In this document: positions 11,516 through 22,395 of the stretch, one piece after another
How the letters are laid out: each line of letters begins with the position of its first letter
Numbering within the stretch: the first letter of the stretch is position 1
NCBI RefSeq assembly: GCF_020379485.1
Contig: NC_063445.1
Span: 58,098,939-58,162,938 of the forward strand
Reading direction: 5' to 3'
Origin: Brassica napus
Taxonomy: Eukaryota > Streptophyta > Magnoliopsida > Brassicales > Brassicaceae
Length of the DNA stretch: 64,000 nt
Position numbers and translations under genes: made by a program
The notes under the pieces: model-generated
Seen by the model: the letters and a program-made list of their open reading frames with translations, nothing else
The model's database searches: none
Told to the model about the DNA's origin: nothing

Positions 11516-12890
11516 TCAAGCTTGGGAAAGCTCGATTTCAGCATTCAAATTGCTCTTTTCTTTATCTTCATCATCGTCGCTCCAGTTAGTTGTTTTATAG
11601 TAAAGTGCGTATAATATAAATTGTATTGTTCCTGATAGGCATCCAAGAGCATTTGGGATCTGTTTTCATGAAAAAAATCAACACATCACCGCTTTTTAGT
11701 AAATAAAAAAGATATATCGACTGAGTTGAACATCAAAAAGGTGAAAATGGAAGCTTACCAAAATATAGAGGTCAAATTTTAGACATGCATAAACAATCCA
11801 AATAGCTCCATTCATGAAGTTGGCTAATGACAAGAAGAACGGCATGTACTTCACGCTCTTTGTCTTTATTACAAGTGCCTGTTCCACATTAATGAAACAC
11901 ATTAGTTCACAAGAAATCAAGAAATAAAAACAACGATAGAGAAAGAAGAATAGCATACCATGACGGTTAAAGGAGAAGCATACATGATAATATTGAAAAT
12001 AATGCATAAGATCCCAACAAGCATAGATCTCTGTTTTGTTGTATGCAAAAAATACAATGTGCAGAAGACCACCACAGCCATGAATATCACCTCAATCACC
12101 ATAGCTATTGTGATCCTTTTCTGTTATATAAAAATAAAATTTCATCAAATACGGATTCAGAAACCATCTTTCTAGAGATTTTTCATAGCTACAATTAAAA
12201 TCGCTCCTGGACATAGCCGAATGAATCATTCGATTTGACTCCAAATTTTTAAAAACTTTTATATATGTTGACCTTCAAATTATCAAAAAAATTTATTAAG
12301 ATTACCTAAAAATATATATAGCCGCATATATCTCAGTTTCGGCCAAGGTTACAAAAAAATGTATTATTGTGCATGCATGTTCATATTGGGGGTTTAGATA
12401 CTTACGCGGACAGGCGAGGTAGCAAAGATGAAGAAGATGACGACATACACGAGTTCCATGACAAGACCAGCCCCATTAATGGTGATGACGAGGAGACTAT
12501 CAGGTTGGACAAAAGGAAGTCCGTAAAAGGTCCACATCATGCAGTTTAAAACTGTAGCTACGTATGGATCTGGCTTAAACTCTGATACCGATTTCATCTT
12601 ACATATCTTCACCATCGTTGGTCTGCATAATTGAACATATATACATACATTATTGCGTGCATTAATTTAACATCTTTTGACAAAAACAGAACATATAAAA
12701 TGTTAATTTATCTTACATTGGAGCAGAAAACAAGCCGAAGGCGATCACGTTTCCTTAACATAGCCAACAATGAATTCATTGATTAGCAACGTTTTTGTTT
12801 TATTGATTGACATAATTTGTATGTTTGGTTAAATTTTGAGGACTTACCGATGATTCCGACGATCGTCCGGGCAGTGTTGGTGTCCGTCAT
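11516..12890 (-). CDS. SWEET5: SWEET sugar transporter, SWEET5-like, tandem copy 1
   Basis: SWEETs are seven-helix sugar uniporters made of two MtN3/saliva triple-helix bundles. Six exons on the minus strand (12848-12890, 12717-12753, 12406-12622, 11959-12120, 11759-11878, 11516-11659) join in phase to 723 nt, or 240 residues, the length of Arabidopsis SWEET5. The first exon reads [15 protein letters not shown]. The first bundle contains APIPTMVKI and the [16 protein letters not shown] helix with its conserved Asn. The linker helix leads to ITIAMVIEV, and the second bundle contains [17 protein letters not shown]. The acidic tail has DDDEDKE. Exon sizes are identical to copy 2 at 19721-21152. 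In Arabidopsis this gene is expressed in pollen, so a similar role is likely but not shown here. No defect is visible. Confidence 0.93.
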
Positions 12891-13741
12891 GTTGCTATGT
12901 ATCTCGCCAAATTCTTGTCTTTTTATAAATTTTCTCAAAGATCTTATCGAAATCTATAGAAAAAGAATATTAAATTTACTAATTTGATTTTTCTTTCTTC
13001 TTTATGTAAATATATTTCTTTAGAGTCTTGTCATTCTTGTTTCTGATATTTGATAGGTTAGGTTTGATTGATGAAACAACTCCTTTTTTGCCTTTTCCTA
13101 GTATTTGGATTATTTTTGGTTTACGTTTTATCAACAACAGAAAATTTTTGGAGTTTAATAGCAAAGTTCGTGAATCAGTAGAATCTGGGTAGACTAACAA
13201 AATGCGTAACACGTGTTTAATATATGAACCAGGAAAACCGTTGACTCCGCTCATACCTCATGCATGAGAAACATCCGGCTCTTCGTTCACATTCATATAT
13301 ATACTCTTTTCGGTCAACAAAAACAAAATATCCTTTCTCAACTTTCCAATCATATTAACAGCATGATTTACAGTTAAAGCTAAAATTTCATTCCAAGCCT
13401 TTTGTCTCTTTTTATATTTATAAATTATTTAAAATTTGAAAAGATAATAGTACACTCGAAAATCTCATTGTTGGTTGGTTCGATGATTTTCCTTTTATGT
13501 GGATTGGATTTTCAAAACCTATAGTCGATCATAAAACTATGCTGCTTCCAAACTCTTGTTTTTCCTTTACGTAATCTCCCAACAGAATTATAACAAAGAA
13601 AAAAGGAAAAGTCATTTAGTTCAACAAAAAAATGTAAAAAAAGGAAAGTCATAAACCTAGTGGTAATACGTTTTGTTTTCATTTCATATATATATATTGT
13701 ATTCTCCTCGTTTAAGATCCACAGATGACAAACCTGACACC
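12891..13741. other. Divergent promoter region between SWEET5 copy 1 and the F-box relic
   Basis: This stretch is conserved with 21153-22395 in the second unit: both have the GTAACACGTGTTT E-box-like site (13204-13219; 21447 onward) and the TCATTGTT/GGTTCGATG region. It should hold the SWEET5 promoter (minus) and the former F-box promoter (plus). I see no gene. Confidence 0.5.
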
Positions 13742-14437
13742 ATGAAGAGCCAACAGAAGAAGAGCTCACTATCTCCAAAACTACAACATCACAGCCAGAT
13801 CTCAACCATAGAAAAGAAATATAGTATCCACATCCCTTTTGATCTAACCTAGGAGATACTCTCGAGACTCCCGGTGATGTCATTTGTGAATTGTGAAGTT
13901 CCATTGTGTATCAAAGCAATGGTCATCTCTTATCACGAACTCGATCATATACTTGGTCTTTGGCTACACGCCTACTTGTCATCTTCGACCGTTGGACGCT
14001 GGACGCTTGAATCTTCGGTAATCTCTTTGTCTAGTTACCCTCTAAGCACAAACAAAGAATCAGTATCTGCGGAACAAGACGGTCACCGGGTCACGCATTA
14101 GTCCGTGGGATAGAATATTGCAATATTATGTATCAATATATCCGCGGATTAATCTGTCGTTTAACAAGATCAAGTCAGTTTTTAATACACAACACTTCAA
14201 CGAGACAACCCCTTGTATTACCAAAGATCAAATTAGAGATACTCGCAAGCTTTATGGACGAGTTCTTTGGTTATGATCCCGTTGAGAATCAATACAAAGT
14301 GTTTTGCAAGATTAGAGCGTCACAAACCTTTGAAGAATCTTATCAAGATTTCACATTGGGAGATCCAAAGAAACAGTGGAGGATTATTCGAGGCTTTGGG
14401 ACATTGTTATCTCCAACAATGACCACTAGGGTATGCA
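13742..14437 (+). pseudogene. F-box protein pseudogene, copy 1 (truncated)
   Basis: It starts MKSQQKKSS and runs in one frame to IPFDLT, where a TAG replaces the GAG seen in copy 2. The F-box motif continues as EILSRLPVMSF and is then broken by frameshifts (the CEVPLCIKAMVISYHE part is out of frame). The FBA-type middle region is still readable from 14128 (YQYIRGLICRLT, DEFFGYDPVENQYKVF, LGDPKKQWRII). Homology to copy 2 stops abruptly at 14437, just after TATGCATCAAC, so the C-terminal half is missing. Stop codon, frameshifts and 3' loss make this a pseudogene. Confidence 0.8.
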
Positions 14438-14490
14438 TCAACTTTGACCTGAATAACGTGACGAATTATTAACAGAGGTATAAAAACATA

Positions 14491-15032
14491 CGGTAGAACC
14501 TCAATAAATTAATAATCGTTATAAATTAATAAACATTGTCGGTTCCAACTTGAATTGTTACAAAATTTAACACAAATCGATAAAATGATAAGATAATATT
14601 TTTTAAAGAAAATTCTAAGTAAATATATGATCTCATTAAAATTATAAATTAATAATTTATATATACACATATTTTATATAAGTAAGAACCTATTATTATA
14701 TTATTTGTTTTATATTCACAATGAAATTATTTTTATATTTTCTTAACACTTAGTACATTTTTGATGAGATCTAGTACTATTATATCTAAAACCTCATTTA
14801 AGTTCTATGCAATATATATTATATACACCAAATAATATAATAAAATTAATATAAATATCAAATTTCAAAAATAATAATTAACATATACACTAAAATCAAA
14901 TATTTTTCTTATTTTAGAATAAATATATCTTAAAATAAGAAATCTAAATAATAAAACTTTTGTAAATTAATATCTTAATAAATTAATAAAATTTTAAAGT
15001 CGCAACATTATTAATTTATAGAGGTTTCACGG
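14491..15032. mobile_element. Emigrant-like MITE (pogo-type)
   Basis: Length is 542 bp. The left end CGGTAGAACCTCAATAAATT and the inverted right end CCGTGAAACCTCTATAAATT share the ACCTCTATAAATTAATA core known from Arabidopsis Emigrant elements, which are also about 0.5 kb. The target dinucleotide TA is present on both sides (14489-14490 and 15033-15034). The interior is AT-rich with no coding capacity. It lies just beyond the truncated F-box copy, near the junction of the tandem duplication. Confidence 0.85.
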
Positions 15033-15034
15033 TA

Positions 15035-15271
15035 ATTTATAAGGTAACATGTTCATGGATCTTTTGGATCTCTGGTTTGCTTTTGAGTAATCCGACTTCT
15101 GATCTTTCTTACCTAGTTTCATGTTGGCCTTTTCCACTTTTTTTTGGACCTCATGAAACTATTATAGGCTTATAGTTTTGCCAGGCTAATGTAAACAAAA
15201 CTGTTCCTTTTGGTATAAATTCCCAATTTTATCAACAAAAGAAAAAGTAAAAGATTAAAAGCATTGTTTTT
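15035..15271. other. Junction segment of the tandem duplication
   Basis: The first 200 bases match neither neighbour. From about 15235 (AAAGTAAAAGATTAAAAGCATTG) the sequence matches 10765-10790, the left edge of the first SWEET5 unit. Hence the unit boundary lies near 15235, and the LINE inserted 30 bases inside unit 2. Confidence 0.55.
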
Positions 15272-18200
15272 TTTTTTTGGTAAAATGTTAATATTATACC
15301 ATTTTCAGTTTTTCACAATGTTGAAACAACTTATTACACAGAAAGAAAACAACAACAACACAACTCAAAAAGAAAACACAAGAGCCAACAATAGTAGAAC
15401 ACCTCAAGGTGGTCGGTAGGAGGTGAAATAAAGAAGTAGGAGCGATGGGCCGTCTGAAGGAGTAGCTGGAAATGATAACAGCCGGTCACGGAGAAGCCTG
15501 TCCACAGCCAGATGGGTTTGTCTTGAGCTAGTTGACACAGAAGTGAAGATTCGAGCATTCCTCTCTTTCCAAATAAGGTAGATGATCGACTGGAAAATGA
15601 GCTTAAGAAGGGTTACTTCCTTACGGCTAATGCGATTGGAAGAGGAGACTATCCAAGCAGCTGCAGCGTGAAGATCCAATGGTGAATTCGGCAAGATCTG
15701 CGAGGCAAACCCCAACCAGAGAGAAGAGGAGTAGCTGCACTCAAAAAACAAATGGTGGTGTGTTTCCAACGCAGAGGAGCACAACACACACTCACCTGCC
15801 ACATTCATACCCCATATGCGAAGTCTATCCTTAGTGGGAAGCCGACGCAGTAGAGCCATCCAAGCCATGAAAGTATTTCTAGGAATATTTTCCTTGAACC
15901 ATATTACCTTGTGCCAGAACACAGTAGGAGAAGGCATTCGCAGGAATTGCCAAGTGACCTTGGAGGAGAAAGATGGACCAAATGAGTCTGCAGACTTGCG
16001 CCACAGAAACCTATCGGGACCTTTTACGGTTGTCGGAGGGTCAATTGCTGTAATGGCTATTTGAATAGCTTGCATCGCCTCAGACCTAGCAGCAGGTAAA
16101 ATCCATGAGCCATTATTTGCTGCATCCCTTACAAACGCACTCTGCCTGATCTGCAAGTTCCTTGGACCAGTTTCACCTGCGACGCAGAACAATGGTCCCA
16201 ACTGCGTCCAGTAGTCGAACCAGAAGCTTGCCACTTCCCCATTTCCAACGATGCATCTCATTAAATCAGATAACATTGGCCTGAGCTGCAACATACTTTT
16301 AATAGTGGCAGAAACGCGAGCAGATTCTGTCATCTGCCAAAAGCCATTACGGTGGAAGATGTGGTTTTTCAACCATCTCGTCCAAAGAGATCCCGGTTCA
16401 GAAAAATATGCCCATACCCGCTTGAGACGAAATACAGTCTCGAACTCTTCCAAATGCCTAAGACCCAGGCCTCCCTCAGATTTTGGAGTACAAATATCTG
16501 ACCACGCAACTCGGGATCCTCGTGCAGATGTCGTGTCATTCTTCCATAGGAAAGCTGCGCATAATGAATCAACCTTTGCATAGAACGCTTTTGGCAAGAC
16601 AAAAACAGCGCTCCAGAAGTTTACCATTCCATATATTACTGAAGCCACAAGCCGGATCTTGCCAGCAAAGGAGAGATACTTCACTGTCCATGAGTGCATC
16701 TTACCAGTGATTTTGTCTAGGAGCGGCTGCAAGGTACCGAGATTAAGCCTGCCAGGCTTCAGAGGGAGTCCAAGGTAACGTGTTGGGAAGATGCCTTGCT
16801 TGAACCTAGCAACATTACTTAAGGCAGCTGCATCAGTGTCATTGTACCCACCAAAGAAGATTTCTGATTTTGCAGGGTTCATCTCCAAACCTGAGATTGT
16901 TTTAAACTCCGCCATAACCGAGGATATTGCAGCCAGGGAATCAGCAGACCCATCAGAAAAGACCAGCAGATCGTCAGCGAACAACAGATGGGTAACTAAG
17001 GGGTCCTCACACTTCGGGTGCATCTTAATCCGGCCCTCTACAGCAGATTTTTCAAGGATTTTGGACAAAGCTTCCATTGCCATAATAAACAGGTAAGGAG
17101 AGATGCAGTCCCCTTGTCTAAGACCTTTTTCTCCTTTAAAGAAACCAGCCAGCTCTCCATTGATTGACATTGAGAACCTCGGGGAAGTGATACATTCTTT
17201 GACCCATTCCCTAAACACAGGCGGGAAGTATTGTGCCTCCAATAATTTTAATAAGAAATCCCAACAGATAGTGTCGAATGCTTTCCGAAGATCAACTTTA
17301 AGCATCGAGCTCTTTGCACAAGAAGCTTTTTCATAGTTCCTGATCAGCTCAGATGATAACAGGACATTTTCTCCTAAGCTTCGACCTTTGAGGAACACAG
17401 ACTGATTAGGACTAATGCAGTCTTGAAGGAGTGGCTTCAATCGATTAGCAATAATCTTTGCTATGATCTTGTAAGCAATGTTGCAGCAACTAATGGGTCT
17501 GAATTCACCTAGCTTGCAAGCCTGATCTGTCTTGGGAATTAGGACAATGGCAGTGTTGTTTAGGTCCTTAAGAAGCCTCCCATTCCTGAAAAATTCCTGA
17601 ACCGCAGCCACAAAATCACTTCCCATTACCGACCAAGATGACCTGAGGAACTCAGCAGAGTAGCCATCCGGTCCCGGACTCTTACTAAGAGGCATAGCAA
17701 AGACTGTCTTGGTGATCTCCTCGCTGGTAACATCCTTTGTTAGCTCGAGTTTTTGAGCATCAGAGCATCTAAAGGGCATCAAATCTCGGAGATGATCCAG
17801 TGTTGCAGGTGACTGCTGTAACTCTGCGGTTCCAAGTATATCTTTAAAGTACTCAGCAGCGTGATCCTTAATACCATCAGCCGTATTAATCATACGATCG
17901 TCAGCGTCCCGGAGATAGTGAATGTGGTTTTTGCTGGCTCTCTCAATTACTGATTTATGGTAGAAGGAGGTGTCTCTGTCTCCAAGGTGATGCCACTGAA
18001 CCCTGGACTTCTGGCGGTAGAATTTTTCCTCTGCTTTGACTAGCACTTGCAGCTTGCCTCTTTCCTCATGTTCCAATCTCGCAGTTTCCATATCAGGCGA
18101 TGATAGTAGCTGCCGCTGAGCAAGTGCAACCTGAGAAGCCTGCTCTTTCACTCGCATTGAAATGCCACTGTAGTGTCTAGTGTTTAATCTCCTAAGAGCC

Positions 18201-18943
18201 GGTTTCAGGAGCTTTAGAGATCTAGCAAGCTTGAACTGCAAGGACCCTTGGATAGTATCAAAGCTCCACGCATCCTTTACCGTATCAAGGAAGTCCGGAT
18301 GGTCTATGGTATGGTGGAAAAACTTGAATGGTTTAGGAGCACGTCTGGTCTGAGACGGCATTTTCACCAAACACGGGGCGTGATCTGATTGTTCCGGCTC
18401 AAGGAATTCGCAGAAAGAGTCTGGAAAGGAGTGAGCCCAGTGATGGTTAAACAAAGCGTGATCAATCTTCTTAGAAACTGGGTTTGCCTCTTGATTATTC
18501 CACCAAGAGTAAGTAAGGCCGTTAGATTGTGCCTCAAACAACTCAGCTTCCTGCAAAGCCAAGTTAAAATCATCCATTCCATCTGTATCAACTTCGCCAT
18601 TTAGGTGTTGAGAGTTTTGGTCTGATCTCAGTATCTGATTGAAATCACCTAATACAGCCCACGGAAATCTCGATGCTGGTGTAGTTGTATTGATAGATGC
18701 CAACTCATCCCACAGTTGCTGCCTTTCTTCCACTTGATTAAATCCATAAACGAAGCTGACCGTGAGGGAGAGGTTTTGCGACAAAATAAACACTCTGCAG
18801 GTAACCATTTGAGGTGTTGCCTGATATATCGTCACCAAGACACTAGGGTGCCAAACAACAATGATCCTAGCCGTAGATTGACCATCTGAGTTAGCAAAAA
18901 ACTTCCATCCTGGAGGAAGAGCTCCTAAAATCCGAGAAGAGTT
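15272..18943 (-). mobile_element. 5'-truncated LINE (L1-type) inserted in SWEET5 unit 2
   Basis: A T tract at 15267-15278 is the poly-A tail of a minus-oriented LINE. ATTGTTTTT flanks it at 15263-15271 and 18944-18952 as a short target duplication. The corresponding site in unit 1 (10785-10800) is empty. The 5' part is missing: ORF1 and the start of the endonuclease domain are absent, as is usual when target-primed reverse transcription stops early. The insertion therefore affects unit 2 only, so it most likely happened after the duplication. Confidence 0.85.
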
Positions 18944-18979
18944 ATTGTTTTTGCCTCTTGCTCTATGTTTTAAGCACAA
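15404..18979 (-). CDS. LINE ORF2 fragment: endonuclease (partial), reverse transcriptase, zf-RVT
   Basis: A continuous frame of 1191 codons. The first dozen residues come from flanking host sequence, and true LINE sequence begins near SSRILGALPPGWKF. The endonuclease part shows AVLGDFNQIL (about residue 112) and EQSDHAPCLV. Reverse transcriptase follows with LPKSPGPDGYSAEF, LRQGDCISPYLF and the catalytic FADD near residue 666. A zf-RVT region with WHKVIWFKENIPRNTFMAW and CVLCSSALETHHHLFFEC lies near residues 1060-1120. No ribonuclease H domain is seen. The frame has no internal stop despite the 5' truncation, which suggests a fairly young insertion. It lacks its own start and ORF1, so it cannot be autonomous. 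Confidence 0.88.
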   Translation of the reverse strand: MCLKHRARGKNNNSSRILGALPPGWKFFANSDGQSTARIIVVWHPSVLVTIYQATPQMVTCRVFILSQNLSLTVSFVYGFNQVEERQQLWDELASINTTTPASRFPWAVLGDFNQILRSDQNSQHLNGEVDTDGMDDFNLALQEAELFEAQSNGLTYSWWNNQEANPVSKKIDHALFNHHWAHSFPDSFCEFLEPEQSDHAPCLVKMPSQTRRAPKPFKFFHHTIDHPDFLDTVKDAWSFDTIQGSLQFKLARSLKLLKPALRRLNTRHYSGISMRVKEQASQVALAQRQLLSSPDMETARLEHEERGKLQVLVKAEEKFYRQKSRVQWHHLGDRDTSFYHKSVIERASKNHIHYLRDADDRMINTADGIKDHAAEYFKDILGTAELQQSPATLDHLRDLMPFRCSDAQKLELTKDVTSEEITKTVFAMPLSKSPGPDGYSAEFLRSSWSVMGSDFVAAVQEFFRNGRLLKDLNNTAIVLIPKTDQACKLGEFRPISCCNIAYKIIAKIIANRLKPLLQDCISPNQSVFLKGRSLGENVLLSSELIRNYEKASCAKSSMLKVDLRKAFDTICWDFLLKLLEAQYFPPVFREWVKECITSPRFSMSINGELAGFFKGEKGLRQGDCISPYLFIMAMEALSKILEKSAVEGRIKMHPKCEDPLVTHLLFADDLLVFSDGSADSLAAISSVMAEFKTISGLEMNPAKSEIFFGGYNDTDAAALSNVARFKQGIFPTRYLGLPLKPGRLNLGTLQPLLDKITGKMHSWTVKYLSFAGKIRLVASVIYGMVNFWSAVFVLPKAFYAKVDSLCAAFLWKNDTTSARGSRVAWSDICTPKSEGGLGLRHLEEFETVFRLKRVWAYFSEPGSLWTRWLKNHIFHRNGFWQMTESARVSATIKSMLQLRPMLSDLMRCIVGNGEVASFWFDYWTQLGPLFCVAGETGPRNLQIRQSAFVRDAANNGSWILPAARSEAMQAIQIAITAIDPPTTVKGPDRFLWRKSADSFGPSFSSKVTWQFLRMPSPTVFWHKVIWFKENIPRNTFMAWMALLRRLPTKDRLRIWGMNVAGECVLCSSALETHHHLFFECSYSSSLWLGFASQILPNSPLDLHAAAAWIVSSSNRISRKEVTLLKLIFQSIIYLIWKERNARIFTSVSTSSRQTHLAVDRLLRDRLLSFPATPSDGPSLLLLYFTSYRPP

Positions 18980-19720
18980 AGCAATCCACCCACTCCTATT
19001 TATTTTCTCTCTTTTTTTTTTCTCTTTTTTTTTATGTCATTACCATATATGAATCTTTCAAAATCCATCGTCACAACTCTTTCTTTTTTCATCTTACAAG
19101 CATTCTTTTTGTTTGGAATAAACGATCTCAAAAGTCGTTCTTGAATCAGTTTAAACAAGATTGAAGCGATAATTTTTAGCAGCCAGATAAGCTCTCTGTG
19201 TAGTAGAAGGCCAGAGCCAGCAGTTTCGGTCACTGGCTCCTAAAATACTAGCTAGACCTGGTGAGCAAATATGATTTTTGATTTCAGGTTCAAGGATCCT
19301 TAACCGGACAAAACCAAAACAAACCTAAAACAAGAGGACCTCTGTTTATTTATTAATCTGTTTTTTTTTTTTGATAAAATTTGTATTTATTACTCTGATC
19401 TTAAACATAAAACCATAATGGACAAGTTTTTTTTCAAAAAACTACGTTATAAGATAATCTAATAATGTAACAAAAATTACAAAAGATTCAACTTGTCAAA
19501 GTTATAATCATTTCAATTTTCAACCAAAAAGAAAATGAAACCCCTTTCTTTCTTCGTACTCAAGAATTAACGTTTAACTTCAAGGGTTCCTCTTCTTCAT
19601 TTTTTTTTTGTATTTTCGTTGGCATTTCTTCTGATACTAACCTGGTCTCACCACTCGATGATGGTACTTCTTGTAAAACAGAAGAAAAAAATGGGAAAAT
19701 GCAATCCGTAGCTGCAATTA
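18953..19720. other. 3' flank of SWEET5 copy 2
   Basis: Duplicate of 10795-11515, about 85-90 percent alike by eye. It carries one derived insertion (19361-19383). No gene is present apart from the SWEET5 3' UTR. Confidence 0.55.
19347..19397 (-). mobile_element. Micro-insertion (23 nt) with 14-nt flanking repeat
   Basis: TATTTATTAATCTG (19347-19360) and TATTTATTACTCTG (19384-19397) flank a T tract plus GATAAAATTTG. The paralogous position in unit 1 (near 11171-11183, CCTCTGTTACTCTG) lacks both the insert and one repeat. It also lacks a few extra bases, so the empty-site match is less clean than at 20889. Confidence 0.45.
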
Positions 19721-21152
19721 TCAAGCTTGGGAATGCTCGATTTCAGCATTTGAATTGCTATTTTCGTTATCTTCATCATCGTCTTTCCAGTTAGTTGTTT
19801 TGTAGTAAATTGCGTATAATATTAATTGTATTATTCCTGATAGGCATCCAAGAACATTTGGGATCTGTTTTGATGAAACAAATCAACATATCACCGCTTT
19901 TTAGTAAATACTAAACGATATATCGATTGGGTTGAACATTAAAGAGGTGAAAATGGAAGTTTACCAAAATATAGAGGTCAAATTTAAGACATGAATAAAC
20001 GATCCAAATGGCTCCGTTCATGAAGTTGGCTAAAGACAGGGAGAACGGCATGTACTTCACGCTCTTTGTCTTTATCACTTGTGCCTGTTCCACATTTAAT
20101 GAAACACATTAGTTCACAAGACAACAAGAAAAAAAAAACAATGATATAGAAATGAGAAAGAAGAATAGCATACCATGGCGGTTAAAGGAGCCGCATACAT
20201 GATAACATTGAAAATAATGCATAAGATCCCAACTAGCATAGATCTCTGTTTTGTTGTATGCAAAAAATACAATGTGCAGAAGACCACCACAGCCATGAAT
20301 AGCACCTCAATCACGATAGCTATTGTGATCTTTTTCTGTTATTTAAAATAAAGTTTCATCAAATACGCATTTCAGAAACCATATTTCTAGAGATTTTTCA
20401 TAGCTACAATTAAAATCGATTCTGGATACAGCCGGGTGAATCATTCGATTTGACTCAAAATTTTTAAAAACTTTTATATATGTATGACCTTCAAATTATG
20501 AAAAAAATTTTATTAAGATTAACCTAAGAATATTTATAGCCTCATATATCTCAGATTCGGCCATGGTTACAAAAAAGAAGAAATGTATTATTGTGCATGT
20601 ATATTCATATTGGGGGTTTAGATACTTACGCGGACAGGCGAGGTAGCAAAGGTGAAGAAGATGATGACATACACGAGTTCCATGGCAAGACCAACTCCAT
20701 TATTGGTGATGACGAGGATATTATCAGGTGTAACAAAAGGAAGTCCGTAAAAGGCCCACATCATGCAGTTTATAACTGTAGCTATATATGGATCTGGCTT
20801 AAACTCTGCCACCGATTTCATCTTACATATCTTCACCATCGTCGGTCTGCATAATTGAACAAATATACATACATTATATCGTATGCATTAATTTAACATC
20901 ATTTTTTTTTGTAACTGTAATTTAATTTAACATCATTTGACAACAACAGAACATATAATATATTATGTATCTTACATTGGAGCGGAGTACAAGCCGAAGG
21001 CGATCACGTTTCCTTAACATAACCAAAAAAAAAAGAATTCATTGATTAGCAACGTTTTGTTTTGTTGATGGACATAATTTGTATGTTTGGTTAAATTTTG
21101 AGGACTTACCGATGGCTCCGACGATCGTCCGAGCAGTTTTGATGTCCGTCAT
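19721..21152 (-). CDS. SWEET5: SWEET sugar transporter, SWEET5-like, tandem copy 2
   Basis: Six exons on the minus strand (21110-21152, 20976-21012, 20630-20846, 20174-20335, 19965-20084, 19721-19864) total 723 nt, or 240 residues. The exon sizes are identical to copy 1. The first exon reads MTDIKTARTIVGAIG. Both MtN3 bundles are complete: APIPTMVKI, VITNNGVGLAMELVYV with the conserved Asn, [17 protein letters not shown], and tail DDDEDNE. Most differences from copy 1 are conservative (TPDNIL for QPDSLL, TAM for TVM, PFSLSL for PFFLSL), so both copies look under constraint. Which copy is the orthologue of Arabidopsis SWEET5 cannot be told from the window. Intron 2 carries a short retroposon-like insertion. 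Confidence 0.92.
20889..20938 (-). mobile_element. Micro-insertion (18 nt) with perfect 16-nt duplication and a known empty site
   Basis: TAATTTAACATCATTT occurs at 20889-20904 and 20923-20938. Between them are six T then GTAACTGTAATT. The paralogous intron of SWEET5 copy 1 (12663-12680) has the target only once and no insert. This is the cleanest case in the window because the pre-insertion state is preserved. Confidence 0.75.
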
Positions 21153-22395
21153 GTTGCTATGTACCTCGACGAATTCTTGTCAGTTTATAAACTTTCTCAA
21201 ATAATATTAGATTAATTAATTCGATTCTTCTTTCTTCTTTATATATATATAAATATATTTCTTTAGAATCTTGTCACTCTTGTTTCTGGTATGTGATAGG
21301 TTAGGTTTGATTTATGAAACAACTTCTTTTTTTGCTTTTTCCTAGTATTTGGATTATTTTTGGTTTACGTTTTATCAACAACAGTAAAATTTGGAGTTTA
21401 ATAGCAAAGTTTGTGAGTCAGTAGAAGCTGGGTAGACTGACAAATGCGTAACACGTGTTTAGTATATGAACAAGGAAAGCCGTTGACTGCGCTCGTACCC
21501 CATGCCTGAGAAACATCCGGCTCATCGTTCACATTCGCAACTTCTTATTACTCTCATTCTTTTTTTCTCAAGCATAAATACATATTGTCAATAAAGATAG
21601 TATTTAATTCCAAGCATATATATATGTAAGACCATTATCTCGTATAGGTCTTTTAAAATTTTGTCACAAAAATAGAAAGAAAATGACCAAAATAATTTCT
21701 TTTAATTTTCAAAATTTTAATATTTATTTTTTACTTTTTAAAAATTTGAAACTTTATACTCAAAACTCTACCGCTTAACTCTAAACTCTAAGTCTAGATT
21801 AGTTAACCATAGGATATAAATGTATTTTTAACTTTTAAATATTTTTTTTTGGTTATTTCCTCTTTAAAATTATTTTTGTGACAAAAACTTAAAAAAAATA
21901 TCTTAAAAACTTTTTCATTTATATATATATATATATACTCTTTTCAGTCAACAAAAATAAAATATGCTTTCTCAACTTTCCAATCGTTAAATGCACTAAT
22001 TTCTGTTAAAGCTAAAATTTCATTCCAAGCCTTTTGTTTTTATATTTAAAATTTATTTCAAAATTTGAAAAGATAATATTACACTCGATTACTCGAAAAT
22101 CTCTTGTTTGCTGGTTCAATGATTATCATTTTCTGTGGATTGAGTTTTCAGTGTCTAAAACTTATAGTCGATCATAAAACTATACTGTTTGCAAACTCTT
22201 GTTTATCCTTTACGTATTAAAATTTCCAACAGAATTATAACAAAGAAAAAATGAAAAGTCATGTAGTTCAACAAAATTTTGTTAAAAAGGAAACTCATAA
22301 ACCTAGTGGTAATCGTCTTATTTCTCTTCGTATATATGCATGTTGTATTGACATATTGTCCTCGTTTAAGATCCCCAAAATACAAACCTGACACC
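21153..22395. other. Divergent promoter region of SWEET5 copy 2 and F-box copy 2
   Basis: Homologous to 12891-13741 but about 390 bases longer because of an extra AT-rich block at about 21540-21935. No gene is seen. Confidence 0.5.
21640..21920. repeat. Unit-2-specific interspersed repeat with inverted TTTTGTCACAAAAATA ends
   Basis: TTTTGTCACAAAAATAG near 21658 and its inverted form ATTTTTGTGACAAAAACTT near 21870 bound a block that also holds TCTAGATTAGTTAACCATAGG. I recognise that motif as typical of a common Brassicaceae dispersed repeat. Unit 1 lacks the block (13290-13310). Exact ends and family are uncertain. Confidence 0.5.

Noticed and set aside
11319..11589. Two overlapping short plus-strand frames
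   Set aside because: They lie in and antisense to the 3' end of SWEET5 copy 1 and are not kept in copy 2.
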